Assembly (NCBI GenBank): GCA_017470505.1
Contig: JAFUYO010000042.1
Coordinates: 1 to 52,223, forward strand
Origin: Butyrivibrio sp.
GTDB lineage: Bacteria > Bacillota > Clostridia > Lachnospirales > Lachnospiraceae
Direction of reading: 5' to 3'
DNA: 52,223 bases
Part shown: positions 1-8,543 of the stretch, one piece after another
Layout: every line of letters begins with the position of its first letter
Position numbering within the stretch: the first letter of the stretch is position 1
Notes under the pieces: generated by a model
Told to the model about the DNA's origin: nothing
What the model saw: only the letters and a program-made list of their open reading frames with translations
Database searches by the model: none
Made by a program: the position numbers and the translations under genes

Positions 1-704
1 GTCTCGTTCCCGCTGTAGTTGTTCATGAGGAAGACGCAGAGGTTTGCGAGGTCATCCACATAGAGGAACTCGCGCAGAGGACTTCCGTCGCCCCAGCACA
101 CAACATAGGGCAGGTTCTGCTCCTTGGCCTCGTGGAAACGGCGTATCAGAGCCGGCAGGACGTGTGAGTGTGTCGGGTGATAGTTGTCGTTGGGGCCGTA
201 GAGGTTGGTAGGCATAACCGAGATATAGTCGGTCCCGTACTGCCTGTTCAAATACTCGCAGTACTTGAGCCCGGATATCTTGGCGAGCGCGTAGGCTTCG
301 TTCGTCTTCTCAAGCTCTGACGTCAAGAGGCAGTCCTCCTTCATCGGCTGCGGAGCCATCCTGGGATAGATACAGGAGGAGCCGAGGAACTCGAGTTTTT
401 TGCAGCCGTTCTTCCAGGCGCTGTTTATCACGTTCATTTCCAGTATCATGTTCTCGTACATGAAGTCTGCGAGGGCCTCAGAGTTGCCCATGATGCCGCC
501 GACCTTGGCGGCTGCGAGAAATACATACTCAGGCCTCTCCTCTGCAAAAAAGTTCTCGACCTGATCCTGCCTCGTGAGGTCCAGCTCCCTGTGCGTCCTT
601 GTGATCAGGTTTTCATATCCCTGTTTCTTTAATTCTCTTACTATGGCAGAGCCCACCATTCCGCGGTGACCTGCCACATAAATTCTGGCGTTTTTTTCCA
701 TCAT
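1..704 (-). CDS. fcl: GDP-L-fucose synthase (partial, C-terminus beyond window)
   Basis: This short-chain dehydrogenase/reductase converts GDP-4-keto-6-deoxy-mannose to GDP-L-fucose by 3,5-epimerisation and NADPH reduction in the cytoplasm. About 234 residues are visible, reading leftward from an ATG pair at 704/701. The N-terminus has the nucleotide-binding motif GHRGMVGS (residues 12-19), followed by the family-typical [15 protein letters not shown] and the catalytic pair in YALAK. The segment [18 protein letters not shown] is characteristic of Fcl/WcaG. The gene lies 61 nt downstream of gmd on the same strand, so the two consecutive steps of the pathway are probably co-transcribed. The reading frame is open to base 1 and the remaining C-terminal part is outside the window. 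Identification is confident. Confidence 0.95.
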   Translation of the reverse strand, partial: MMEKNARIYVAGHRGMVGSAIVRELKKQGYENLITRTHRELDLTRQDQVENFFAEERPEYVFLAAAKVGGIMGNSEALADFMYENMILEMNVINSAWKNGCKKLEFLGSSCIYPRMAPQPMKEDCLLTSELEKTNEAYALAKISGLKYCEYLNRQYGTDYISVMPTNLYGPNDNYHPTHSHVLPALIRRFHEAKEQNLPYVVCWGDGSPLREFLYVDDLANLCVFLMNNYSGNE

Positions 705-765
705 AGTTATAAACCTTTGAAAAATCATTCTGCGTAAAATGTTCAGTTAATTCTGCTACAGTTCC

Positions 766-1857
766 TTACTTGTCAATTCCCTTCTCGAGGAACTCTGCAA
801 GATTGAATTCCACGTGTTCATTGGCTCTCTCAACGGCAACCTTGGCCATGTCGTGCTCGACCATGATGCGGACGAGGTCTTCAAAGCTGGTCTTCTGCGG
901 ATTCCAGTGGAGCTTCTCCCTGGCCTTGGTCGGGTCTCCCCAGAGATTGACAACGTCCGTAGGTCTGTAGAAGTCAGGCGATACCTCGATGAGGACTTTT
1001 CCTGTGGCCTTGTCGTACCCCTTCTCGTCTGCGCCCTCGCCCCTGAACTCGAGCTCGATCCCTGCGTAGTGGAAAGCGAGGAGAGCAAACTCCCTTACTG
1101 AGTGCTGAACGCCTGTTGCGATGACGAAGTCCTCAGGCACATCGTTCTGGAGGATGAGCCACATGCACTCGACGTAGTCCCTTGCGTAGCCCCAGTCGCG
1201 GAGGCTTGAGAGATTTCCGAGGTAGAGCTTATCCTGTTTGCCCTGGGCGATACGTGATGCTGCGAGGGTTATCTTCCTGGTGACGAAGGTCTCGCCCCGG
1301 CGCTCCGACTCGTGGTTAAAAAGAATACCCGAGCAGCAAAACATGTTGTAGGCCTCCCTGTACTCCTTGACGATCCAGAAACCGTAGAGCTTGGCAACAG
1401 CGTAAGGGCTGTAGGGGTGGAAGGGGGTCTTCTCATTCTGAGGAACCTCCTCGACCTTGCCGTAGAGCTCCGACGTCGAAGCCTGGTATATCCTGCAGGT
1501 AGATGCAAGTCCGCACTGGCGAACCGCCTCTAGGACTCTGAGTACGCCCGTCGCATCGACGTCTGCCGTAAACTCAGGCGAGTCAAAGGACACCTGAACG
1601 TGCGACTGCGCAGCGAGGTTGTATATCTCATCAGGGCGCACCTTGGACACAACGCCCAGTATGCTCATCGAATCGCCGAGGTCCCCGTAGTGGAGGTGGA
1701 AGTTGGGTTTTCCCTCGAGGTGAGCAATCCTCTCCCTGTAGTCGACGGATGACCTCCTGATTATGCCATGAACGTCATACCCCTTCTCAAGCAGAAACTC
1801 CGCCAGATACGACCCGTCCTGCCCGGTAATACCTGTAATAAGTGCTTTCTTTGCCAT
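766..1857 (-). CDS. gmd: GDP-mannose 4,6-dehydratase
   Basis: This enzyme makes GDP-4-keto-6-deoxy-D-mannose from GDP-D-mannose, the first committed step to GDP-L-fucose. The protein has 363 residues, the usual length. It carries GITGQDG (residues 9-15) for NADP binding, the STSELYG segment containing the catalytic Thr/Ser-Glu (about 128-130) and the YxxxK pair Y152/K156 in SPYAVAK. The start at 1857 is chosen because AAAGGAGAT lies just upstream; an in-frame GTG further upstream at 1884 has no such site and would add nine residues not typical of the family. It is upstream of fcl in the same direction. Both genes diverge from the long plus-strand run that begins at 2085. Confidence 0.97.
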   Translation of the reverse strand: MAKKALITGITGQDGSYLAEFLLEKGYDVHGIIRRSSVDYRERIAHLEGKPNFHLHYGDLGDSMSILGVVSKVRPDEIYNLAAQSHVQVSFDSPEFTADVDATGVLRVLEAVRQCGLASTCRIYQASTSELYGKVEEVPQNEKTPFHPYSPYAVAKLYGFWIVKEYREAYNMFCCSGILFNHESERRGETFVTRKITLAASRIAQGKQDKLYLGNLSSLRDWGYARDYVECMWLILQNDVPEDFVIATGVQHSVREFALLAFHYAGIELEFRGEGADEKGYDKATGKVLIEVSPDFYRPTDVVNLWGDPTKAREKLHWNPQKTSFEDLVRIMVEHDMAKVAVERANEHVEFNLAEFLEKGIDK

Positions 1858-1978
1858 AAAAAATATCTCCTTTATCGCGACCACGCGCGATAGTCTTATC
1901 TATAATAGTACGCATATCAAACTACTGCACTTCCTATACTTTACTATATATTCATATATTAATGCAAATACCTTCAAA

Positions 1979-2023
1979 GATACAATTCTGCCCCCACCGG
2001 GCGGACCGGGGCTAAATTGTATC
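1979..2023. promoter_or_regulatory. GC-rich inverted repeat in divergent promoter region
   Basis: The arms GATACAATT and AATTGTATC pair perfectly, continue with an inner GCCCC/GGGGC pairing and close over a short GC-rich loop. The repeat sits immediately upstream of the -35 box at 2025, between the divergent gmd and 2085 genes. It could be a regulator-binding site or part of a leader on the minus strand. No T-run follows on either side, so it does not look like a terminator. Confidence 0.5.
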
Positions 2024-2024
2024 G

Positions 2025-2053
2025 TTGAAAGCAACGCCTTAAACGTGTAAAAT
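2025..2053 (+). promoter_or_regulatory. Predicted sigma-A promoter for the 2085 operon
   Basis: TTGAAA at 2025-2030 and TAAAAT at 2048-2053 are separated by exactly 17 nt, close to the TTGACA/TATAAT consensus. The start codon is about 30 nt downstream of the -10 box. The -35 box overlaps a small hairpin (CGTTG, loop AAAG, CAACG at 2023-2036). I saw no equally good promoter for the divergent gmd gene, although the AT-rich stretch 1890-1975 probably holds it. Confidence 0.55.
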
Positions 2054-2084
2054 ATGGGATAGGAATGTGCATATATGAGGTAAA

Positions 2085-3020
2085 ATGATGAAACTTTTGT
2101 CTGTAATAGTTCCCTGCTTCAACGAGCAGGAGAATATATCGGATTTCTACACTGAGCTCATGAAGACGAACAGCTTCTTTTTCAAGCGCGACGTCTCGAT
2201 AGAGCTTCTGTTTATAAATGACGGCTCGACCGACGAGACAGCTGCCCGGGTAAAGGAACTTATCAAAAAGGACAGAAGAGTCCACATCGTCACGTTCTCC
2301 CGTAACTTTGGAAAAGAAGCTGCTATCTTTGCGGGACTCCAGCACGCAAGGGGAGACTACTGCGTCATCATGGACTGCGACCTTCAGGATCCGCCGTCTC
2401 TCCTTCCCGAGATGTTCACTGCAATTGTGGAGGAAGGGTACGACAGTGCCGCCACAAGGCGGGTCGACAGAAAGGGCGAGCCGCCCATCAGATCTTTTTT
2501 TGCGAGGCAGTTCTACAAGGTCATCAATAAGATTTCAAGCGCCGACATCGTGGACGGCGCAAGGGACTACCGCATGATGACGAGGCAATTCGTGGATGCG
2601 ATCCTATCGATGCAGGAGTACAACAGATTCTCCAAGGGAATATTCGGCTGGGTCGGCTTTAGCACCAAGTGGATAGAGTTTGAGAACGTTGAGAGGCGAA
2701 AGGGCGAGACCAAGTGGTCCTTCTGGAAGCTGGTCCTGTATGCGATTGACGGCATCATCGCCTTCTCGGAGGCACCCCTTGCGATAGCTTCGTTCCTCGG
2801 GCTGTTCTTCTGTTTCGTCGCCTTTGCGTTTATCATTTTTACCATTATCAGGAAAAAAGTATTTGGAGATCCCACGAGCGGCTGGCCTTCTCTTGTCTGT
2901 ATCATGCTGCTGATTGCGGGGCTCCAGCTGTTCTTTATCGGCGTTGTGGGGCAGTATCTGTCCAAGACCTACCTTGAGGTCAAGCGGCGTCCAATCTACA
3001 TTGTAAAAGAGGAAAAGTAA
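2085..3020 (+). CDS. GT2 family polyprenyl-phosphate glycosyltransferase, GtrB/DPM1-like
   Basis: The 311-residue protein has an N-terminal GT-A domain opening with SVIVPCFNEQENI, with the nucleotide-sugar-binding FINDGSTDET (about 44-53) and metal-binding DCDLQDPP (about 97-104). These are followed by the GETKWSFWKL segment and two C-terminal membrane spans (about 232-256 and 267-290). This architecture is that of GtrB/ArnC/YkcC proteins, which transfer a sugar from a nucleotide donor to undecaprenyl phosphate on the inner face of the membrane for later use by a GT-C enzyme. The start has a GAGGT site upstream. It is the first gene of the plus-strand run and its stop overlaps the next start by one base. 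The sugar specificity cannot be read from the sequence. Confidence 0.85.
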   Translation: MMKLLSVIVPCFNEQENISDFYTELMKTNSFFFKRDVSIELLFINDGSTDETAARVKELIKKDRRVHIVTFSRNFGKEAAIFAGLQHARGDYCVIMDCDLQDPPSLLPEMFTAIVEEGYDSAATRRVDRKGEPPIRSFFARQFYKVINKISSADIVDGARDYRMMTRQFVDAILSMQEYNRFSKGIFGWVGFSTKWIEFENVERRKGETKWSFWKLVLYAIDGIIAFSEAPLAIASFLGLFFCFVAFAFIIFTIIRKKVFGDPTSGWPSLVCIMLLIAGLQLFFIGVVGQYLSKTYLEVKRRPIYIVKEEK

Positions 3021-3766
3021 TGGTTAGTATCGTTGTCCCTGTGTACAATGCGGCAGATTATATAGAAAACACCATAAAGATGGTTTTCGAGCAGACTTAC
3101 ACGGACTGGGAGCTGATTCTGGTGGACGACAACTCATCGGATGGCAGCGTCTCTGTCATCGAGAGGATAATGGGTGAGAGCGACAGGGACATCAAGCTCT
3201 TTAAGCTGACGTACGACGCGGGCGCAGCGCAGGCGCGAAACACCGGCATTGACCACTCGGCGGGCAGGTACATCGCCTTCCTCGATGCGGACGATGTCTG
3301 GAAAAAAGACAAGCTGGAAAAGCAGATAGCATTTATGGAGTCTACAGGAGCAGCATTTTCTTTTCACTCCTACGAGTTTGGGGATGAGAATGCAAATCCC
3401 ACGGGGAAGGTGGTACACGCACCGAAGACCTTGAATTACAGACAGGCCCTCTCGAGGACCGTCATCTTCACCACAACAGTCATGTTTGACACGGAGAAGA
3501 TTGATATGGAGATAATCCATATGCCGCAGGTTCCGAGCGAGGACACCGCGACCTGGTGGAGAATACTGAAGTACGGCTACACCGCCCACGGCCTTGATGA
3601 GAACCTTGCGATTTACCGGAGGCCCAAAAAGAGCCTCTCGAGCAACAAGATAAAGGCCGTATCCAGGATATGGTTCCTGTACAGGAACATCGCCGATCTG
3701 TCGGTTTTAGAGTCACTATTTTATTTCGGAGGATGGGCTGTCAGAGCGACTCTGCGTAGGCTCTGA
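3020..3766 (+). CDS. Family 2 glycosyltransferase
   Basis: The 248-residue cytoplasmic GT-A protein begins VSIVVPVYNAADYIE. It has the donor-binding VDDNSSDGS (about 36-44), the metal-binding DADD (about 94-97) and SEDTATWWRIL, where the acidic residue is the likely catalytic base of inverting GT2 enzymes. There is no membrane anchor. The start codon overlaps the stop of the preceding GtrB-like gene (TAATG), indicating translational coupling. It probably adds one sugar to the lipid-linked oligosaccharide started by the priming transferase encoded next. Donor and acceptor are unknown. Confidence 0.85.
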   Translation: MVSIVVPVYNAADYIENTIKMVFEQTYTDWELILVDDNSSDGSVSVIERIMGESDRDIKLFKLTYDAGAAQARNTGIDHSAGRYIAFLDADDVWKKDKLEKQIAFMESTGAAFSFHSYEFGDENANPTGKVVHAPKTLNYRQALSRTVIFTTTVMFDTEKIDMEIIHMPQVPSEDTATWWRILKYGYTAHGLDENLAIYRRPKKSLSSNKIKAVSRIWFLYRNIADLSVLESLFYFGGWAVRATLRRL

Positions 3767-3781
3767 GGGCTTTAAAGGGGT

Positions 3782-5185
3782 ATGAAAAACAGAGAATCCA
3801 AAAAGAGAATTCTTGTTCTGCTACTGGCGTTTGTTGGGCTGTGCATGCACACTTTAGTGTATGCCTGGTTCTGGTTTAATGTCTACTACCCGGAGGTCTC
3901 AAGACCCCATATCAGCGTGGACGGGTATCAGTTGGGTAACGGGTTAAAGCTCTACTTCCGAGGCCATTTGTTGATCCTCGCCATATATTTTATACTGCTC
4001 CTTTTTTTCTCAAACACCTACGGTGGGCTCAAAATAGGGTATCTGCGCCCTATGGACGTCTTCTTTTCCCAGATTTTCGCCCTCTTCATGGTCAATTTCA
4101 TCTCGTACTTCCAGATCTCGCTCCTGAACAACTGGCTGGTGCAGGTTGTTCCGATCTTCGAGATCTTTGTATTGGAGCTCATAATAGCGTTTCTGTGGGC
4201 GCACATCACAAACGCCATATATATGCGGATCTTCCCGCCGAGGAACCTTCTGCTCGTCAGCGGCGTGTACCCTGTCGACGACATCGAGCAGAAGTTCAAC
4301 ACCAGGAAGGACAAGTACCGCATCGTCAAAAAAATGAATATCTCCGAGGGAATTGATGCCATATACAAGGAGTGCCTCGGACAATACGACGGCGTCGTTA
4401 TCTGGGATGTGCCCTCCGAGTTCAGGAACGGGCTTGTCAAGTACTGCTACGGCAGGAACATCAGGATCTATGTGATGCCCAAGATAACGGATGTGCTGTT
4501 AAAGGGCTCGGCGCAGCTCCACCTCTTTGACACGCCGGTCCTGCTCCTGAGGGAGTACTCGATCAAGGTTGAGCAGAGGGCGATAAAGCGCCTCTTTGAC
4601 ATCCTGCTCTCAATCCTTCTCATCGTGATAACTTCGCCCATCATGCTGATAACAGCCATCATCATCAAGTGCTACGACAAGGGGCCTGTGCTGTACAGGC
4701 AGGTGCGCTGCACCAAGGACATGAAGGAATTCAAGATCATGAAATTCAGGAGCATGAGGGTGGACGCAGAAAAAGACGGAGTGGCGAGGCTCGCTGCCAA
4801 GAACGACTCGAGGATAACGCCTGTTGGCAAGGTTATCCGCTCCTGCAGAATAGATGAGCTTCCGCAGCTCTTTAACATCCTCGCAGGCGATATGTCCTTC
4901 ATCGGGCCGCGCCCCGAAAGACCCGAGATCATAAGGCAGTACCTCGACGAGCTCCCGGAATTTGCCTTCAGAATGAAGGTCAAGGCCGGGCTTGCGGGCT
5001 ATGCGCAGGTCTACGGCAAGTACAACACGACTCCCTACGACAAGTTAAAGCTCGATCTGACCTACATCGAGAACTACTCCGTGTGGCTCGACATAAAGCT
5101 CATGCTCCTCACGGTGAAGATCCTCTTTACCCCAGACAGCACTGAGGGCGTTGAGCAGAACCAGGTCACGGCGCAGAAGAAATAA
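3782..5185 (+). CDS. Undecaprenyl-phosphate sugar-1-phosphate transferase, long membrane type
   Basis: The 467-residue protein starts glycan assembly by moving a sugar-1-phosphate from a nucleotide donor to undecaprenyl phosphate. About four N-terminal membrane spans (to about residue 145) are followed by a Rossmann-like cytosolic region. The bacterial sugar transferase domain (about 265-460) has the re-entrant hydrophobic helix, KFRSMR, the catalytic Asp-Glu pair in CRIDELPQLFN, MSFIGPRPERPE and KAGLAGYAQV. This is the WbaP/CpsE-like polytopic architecture, unlike the short PglC-type enzyme at 32595. The best ribosome site, AAAGGGG, is unusually close to the ATG (about 1 nt); TGAGGG farther upstream is the alternative. 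The substrate sugar is unknown. Confidence 0.9.
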   Translation: MKNRESKKRILVLLLAFVGLCMHTLVYAWFWFNVYYPEVSRPHISVDGYQLGNGLKLYFRGHLLILAIYFILLLFFSNTYGGLKIGYLRPMDVFFSQIFALFMVNFISYFQISLLNNWLVQVVPIFEIFVLELIIAFLWAHITNAIYMRIFPPRNLLLVSGVYPVDDIEQKFNTRKDKYRIVKKMNISEGIDAIYKECLGQYDGVVIWDVPSEFRNGLVKYCYGRNIRIYVMPKITDVLLKGSAQLHLFDTPVLLLREYSIKVEQRAIKRLFDILLSILLIVITSPIMLITAIIIKCYDKGPVLYRQVRCTKDMKEFKIMKFRSMRVDAEKDGVARLAAKNDSRITPVGKVIRSCRIDELPQLFNILAGDMSFIGPRPERPEIIRQYLDELPEFAFRMKVKAGLAGYAQVYGKYNTTPYDKLKLDLTYIENYSVWLDIKLMLLTVKILFTPDSTEGVEQNQVTAQKK

Positions 5186-5189
5186 AATA

Positions 5190-5237
5190 GGGGATTGCCG
5201 CTTTAAAGAGGAAGCTGATGCTGTGCGGTGGCTCCCC
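5190..5237 (+). other. Intercistronic hairpin
   Basis: In the 75-nt gap after the priming transferase, GGGGA...CCGC pairs with GCGG...TCCCC, giving an imperfect stem around an A-rich loop. No T-run follows, so it is more likely an RNA-processing or stability element than a terminator. The ribosome site of the next gene (AAAGGTG) lies just downstream, outside the stem. Confidence 0.4.
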
Positions 5238-5260
5238 ACAAATGATAAAGGTGTCAGGTG

Positions 5261-6085
5261 ATGGAGACAGAGAGACTTCAAATTCTCATATCGTCAGTCA
5301 ACAAGGATGCAAAAGAGCTCGTAAAGCGCATGAAAGCAGAGTCCGGAGGCGTCGTTATAAATGAGCGGATAGGGGATGACGCTTTTCCTGTGGAAGCTGA
5401 GAGGAGCTACTCCTTTGATGAGGGAGGGCACCCGATAAGAGTTATAAACCTCGATGTTGCGGGAGTGGGTGTTTCCAGGAACACGGCGCTTATTTCGGCA
5501 GAGAGCGAGCTCATACAGTTTGCGGATGATGATATTGTCTATGATGAGGGTTATGCCGGGAGGATAGTGCAGGAATTTGATGCACATCCCGAGGCGGATA
5601 TCCTTCTTTTTAATGTGAAGCAGCAGAAGGGGCGGGAGACCTACCACAACACTGACTATGCGAGGGTCTCCTGGTACAATTACGGGCGCTACCCTGCCTA
5701 TGCTATCTGCGCCCGCAGGGAAAAGCTCATAAATTCGGGCGTTCGTTACTCCCTTTTGTTTGGTGGCGGAGCCCCGCACATGAACGGTGAGGACTCGCTC
5801 TTTCTGCACGACTGTCTGAAGGCAGGGCTACGGATATACAGGACCGATGTGCTTATCGGCGAGGAGCTCTCGGGAGAGTCCACCTGGTTTAAGGGCTACA
5901 CCGACAAGTTCTTTTTTGACAGAGGGGTGCTGTACCACTTCCTCTATGGGAGAGCGGCTTTTCTCTGGGGTTTTAGATTTCTTTTTAAAAACAGGAATGA
6001 GATGTGCAGGGAAATGGGTCTTTTGAAATGCTACAGGCTCCTTCTTGACGGAGTGAAATACGGAAGGGACAACTATGATGAGTAA
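5261..6085 (+). CDS. Probable GT-A fold glycosyltransferase (GT2-like)
   Basis: The 274-residue protein has no clear signal or membrane segment. The family-typical parts are ISSVNKDAKEL at the N-terminus, VGVSRNTALISAESELIQFADDDIVYDEGY (about 70-99) with an Asp triplet in the position of the GT-A DxD motif, and GGAPHMNGEDSLFLHDCLKAG, where ED could be the base. It is a divergent GT2-like enzyme. The ATG at 5261 is preferred because AAAGGTG is 8 nt upstream; an adjacent in-frame GTG at 5258 would add one residue. The end overlaps the next gene by 11 nt. Function is inferred from motifs and context only. Confidence 0.7.
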   Translation: METERLQILISSVNKDAKELVKRMKAESGGVVINERIGDDAFPVEAERSYSFDEGGHPIRVINLDVAGVGVSRNTALISAESELIQFADDDIVYDEGYAGRIVQEFDAHPEADILLFNVKQQKGRETYHNTDYARVSWYNYGRYPAYAICARREKLINSGVRYSLLFGGGAPHMNGEDSLFLHDCLKAGLRIYRTDVLIGEELSGESTWFKGYTDKFFFDRGVLYHFLYGRAAFLWGFRFLFKNRNEMCREMGLLKCYRLLLDGVKYGRDNYDE

Positions 6086-6962
6086 ACCTTTTTTTACCAT
6101 AATCGTGGTCTCATACAACGCAGGAGAGCGGATAGAGAGGACGCTTGAGAGTATAATGACGCAGAGCTTTGACGGGTTCGATGTCCTCATCAAGGACGGG
6201 ATGAGTACAGACGGCTCTGTTGAGAAAATCAAGGATAAGTACGGCATCGATTCGTCGGGTGTCAGCTCAGACAAAAAGATCACTCTCATTGAGAGCTGCG
6301 ACAACGGCATCTACCACGCGATGAACATTGCGGTGTCGCACCTTGGAGAGAGAGCTCTGGAGGTGAAGGCCGGCGAGACGCCATCCTACATCTTCTTTTT
6401 GAACTGCGGAGATCTGTTCAGGGACAGAGACGTCCTCAAAAACGTACACCGATTTATCTGCGAGAGGGATGCGAGGGAAGGGACGACCGTTCCTGCGATC
6501 TACTACGGCGATATTTTCGATGTTTCGGCGGGCGCGAAGGTGCCGTCAAACCCGAGGATCGACGACTACGCCTGCTACCGGAACGTGCCGTCGCACCAGG
6601 CGTGCTTTTACGATGAGAGGCTCATGTACAGAAATCCCTTCAATCTGCAGTTTCAGGTAAGGGCTGACTACGAGCAGTTTTTGCGCTGCTTTTACAAAGA
6701 GAAGGCGGATGCGGTTTACATGCCGCTTATTGTCGCCGACTATGAGGGCGGAGGGTTTTCTGCCCAAAACAGGAAGATTTCCGAGGAGGAGAGAAAGAAC
6801 ATCATACAGATGTACCTGCCCGCCTCCAGGATCAGAAAATACGATCTTCTGCGCGTTCTGACTTTGTCACGGGTGAGGACGGTCCTTGCCGAGAGCAGGG
6901 CTACGTCCGGCGCCTACAACGCTGTGAAAAACCTTATCTACAGCATCAGGAGCAGGAGATGA
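6075..6962 (+). CDS. Family 2 glycosyltransferase
   Basis: The 295-residue protein begins PFFTIIVVSYNAGERIERTLESI. It has the donor-binding IKDGMSTDGS, the conserved NGIYHAMNIAV and FLNCGDLF in place of the classical DxD. It resembles the WcaA/WcaE-type GT2 enzymes, in which YGD and VRADYEQFLR are also typical. No membrane spans are evident. The start lies inside the end of the preceding gene, so the two are translationally coupled; a second ATG immediately follows the first. Sugar specificity is unknown. Confidence 0.82.
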   Translation: MMSKPFFTIIVVSYNAGERIERTLESIMTQSFDGFDVLIKDGMSTDGSVEKIKDKYGIDSSGVSSDKKITLIESCDNGIYHAMNIAVSHLGERALEVKAGETPSYIFFLNCGDLFRDRDVLKNVHRFICERDAREGTTVPAIYYGDIFDVSAGAKVPSNPRIDDYACYRNVPSHQACFYDERLMYRNPFNLQFQVRADYEQFLRCFYKEKADAVYMPLIVADYEGGGFSAQNRKISEEERKNIIQMYLPASRIRKYDLLRVLTLSRVRTVLAESRATSGAYNAVKNLIYSIRSRR

Positions 6963-6963
6963 C

Positions 6964-7018
6964 ATATATTTCTAAACAGGTCCATAAATATATAGTCGCG
7001 GCAGAAAGTTTTGCCGTG
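6964..7018 (+). other. Two intercistronic inverted repeats
   Basis: The 76-nt gap contains ATATATTT (6964-6971) facing AAATATAT (6986-6993). Next comes CGCGGCA (6997-7003) facing TGCCGTG (7012-7018) with one G-U pair. The second stem ends just before the AAGGAG site of the TTG-initiated gene at 7039 and could influence its translation. No T-run follows. Confidence 0.4.
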
Positions 7019-7038
7019 GCGGTTAAGGAGCTTGTAAA

Positions 7039-8331
7039 TTGAGAGTTCTCTGGCTTTGCAATATTATGCTCCCGACCTATGCCATAGCCCACAATCTGGA
7101 GTACTCATCCAGGGAGGGATGGCTGACCGGGTGCCTCAACAGAATAGCTGCCGGAAAAAAGGACGATGATGAGATAACCCTGGCGATATGCTTCCCTGCC
7201 GATAGTGAGATTGCTTTTTCAAAAGAGGAGATCGACGGCATCACCTACTACGGTTTTACGGAGGACTTGAACCACCCCGAGATCTACGACGGCAGCATAG
7301 AAAACAGATTTCATGTGATACTGGACGACTTTGCACCCGATATTGTTCACATATTCGGAACCGAATTTCCCCATGCGCTCGCGATGCTGAGGGCCCTCGG
7401 GCGCCCTGAGAGGGCGCTTCTCGGGATACAGGGAGTGTGCTCGGTGATCGCACAGGAGTACATGGCGGGAATTCCGGAGTACGTGCAGAAGGCATCGACC
7501 TTCAGGGACAGGATAAAGTCCGACAGCCTCATTCAGCAGCAGGAGAAATATCGTATCCGCGGCGAGCACGAGAGGGAGGCGATAATGCTCTCAGGCAACA
7601 TCACCGGCAGGACCTCTTTTGACAGGGAGGAGGTTTTGAAGATCAATCCCTCCGCGAGATATTTTTCGATGAATGAGACCATGCGTCCCTGTTTTTATAT
7701 GGGCAAATGGAGTGAAAAGAGCTCCGAGCCCCACCGCATTTTTCTCTCGCAGGGCGATTACCCGCTTAAAGGATTTCACTTCGTGCTCGAGATAATGCCC
7801 GCTCTCCTTGAGAGATACCCGGATGCGGAGCTCTGTGTTGCGGGCAACAATATAATAGGAAAGGGCGGGAGCAAGTACCCGTATTTCCTGAGGGCGAGCG
7901 CCTACAGCAAGTACATAAAGAGCCTGATATCAAAGGGGCACCTCAAGAAGAAAGTCAGGATGCTCGGTATGCTCACCGACCAGCAGATGAAGGAGCAGAT
8001 GCTGAAGAGCTCAGTTTTTGTCTGCCCTTCGGTAGTGGAAAACTCACCAAATTCGCTGGCTGAGGCCATGCTCCTGGGGATGCCTGTTGTGGCATCGAGG
8101 GCAGGCGGGATCCCTGATATGGTCTCTGAGCACAAGGACGGACTGTTGTTCGAGAAGGGGAACTCTGAGGATCTCCTGAAAAAAATACTGCAGATATGGG
8201 ATGAGCCAGTGATAGCTGCGGTCTACGGCGACAACGCCAGCTCCCACGCGCGTATCACCCACAACGCGGATGCGAATTACAAGACGCTCATGGAGATATA
8301 CAGGACGATTTATGCGGGTTACGACGACTGA
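7039..8331 (+). CDS. Family 4 (GT-B) glycosyltransferase
   Basis: The 430-residue retaining-type GT-B enzyme has an N-terminal acceptor domain starting RVLWLCNIMLPTYAIAHNL. Its C-terminal donor domain contains FLSQGDYPLKGFH, AELCVAGNNI and the E-x7-E signature in VVENSPNSLAEAMLLGMPVVAS (about 335-356). The start codon is TTG at 7039, supported by AAGGAG at 7025-7030 and by the fact that this is where the conserved Rossmann strand begins. It is soluble or peripheral at the cytoplasmic membrane face. A terminator-like hairpin follows at 8355-8396. Substrates are unknown. Confidence 0.87.
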   Translation: MRVLWLCNIMLPTYAIAHNLEYSSREGWLTGCLNRIAAGKKDDDEITLAICFPADSEIAFSKEEIDGITYYGFTEDLNHPEIYDGSIENRFHVILDDFAPDIVHIFGTEFPHALAMLRALGRPERALLGIQGVCSVIAQEYMAGIPEYVQKASTFRDRIKSDSLIQQQEKYRIRGEHEREAIMLSGNITGRTSFDREEVLKINPSARYFSMNETMRPCFYMGKWSEKSSEPHRIFLSQGDYPLKGFHFVLEIMPALLERYPDAELCVAGNNIIGKGGSKYPYFLRASAYSKYIKSLISKGHLKKKVRMLGMLTDQQMKEQMLKSSVFVCPSVVENSPNSLAEAMLLGMPVVASRAGGIPDMVSEHKDGLLFEKGNSEDLLKKILQIWDEPVIAAVYGDNASSHARITHNADANYKTLMEIYRTIYAGYDD

Positions 8332-8354
8332 CGATGGCGATACCCGGGGAAGGT

Positions 8355-8396
8355 GCAAAGCAATGCACGAAAGGCCTGCATTGCCTGCGTTTTCTT
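8355..8396 (+). terminator. Possible intrinsic terminator or attenuator
   Basis: GCAATGCA (8360-8367) pairs perfectly with TGCATTGC (8377-8384) over a 9-nt loop. The stem can be extended past a bulge by outer GCA/TGC pairs, and GTTTTCTT follows at once. This resembles a weak rho-independent terminator in a 212-nt gap between two glycosyltransferase genes. It may reduce rather than stop transcription into the rest of the operon. Confidence 0.5.
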
Positions 8397-8441
8397 CCCT
8401 GTACTCGAAAAATCATTCTACAGCAAATTGTATTTTTATTT

Positions 8442-8470
8442 TTGCGCAGTTCCTTAAGGAACTGTACAAA
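8442..8470 (+). promoter_or_regulatory. Perfect 18-bp palindrome between promoter-like boxes
   Basis: CAGTTCCTTAAGGAACTG at 8447-8464 is a perfect 18-bp palindrome with no spacer, as expected for a dimeric DNA-binding protein site. It lies between a -35-like TTGCGC (8442-8447) and a -10-like TACAAA (8465-8470) separated by 17 nt; each box matches consensus at about four of six positions. A related TTCCTTAAG inverted repeat recurs at 14108-14131, and a similar one at 44017-44065. The rest of the gap (8471-8535) is AT-rich with nothing recognised. Confidence 0.4.
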
Positions 8471-8543
8471 AGTACCTTTATGATCTGTTTGATTTTTTCA
8501 CTGAATAAAAAGGTTAAAGCTCAGAAATATATAAGGAGGAGGC

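Noticed and set aside
756-1101. Open frames on both strands over the 3' part of gmd.
   Set aside because: They are shadows of the gmd reading frame, with arginine/serine-rich translations, no ribosome sites and no recognisable motifs.
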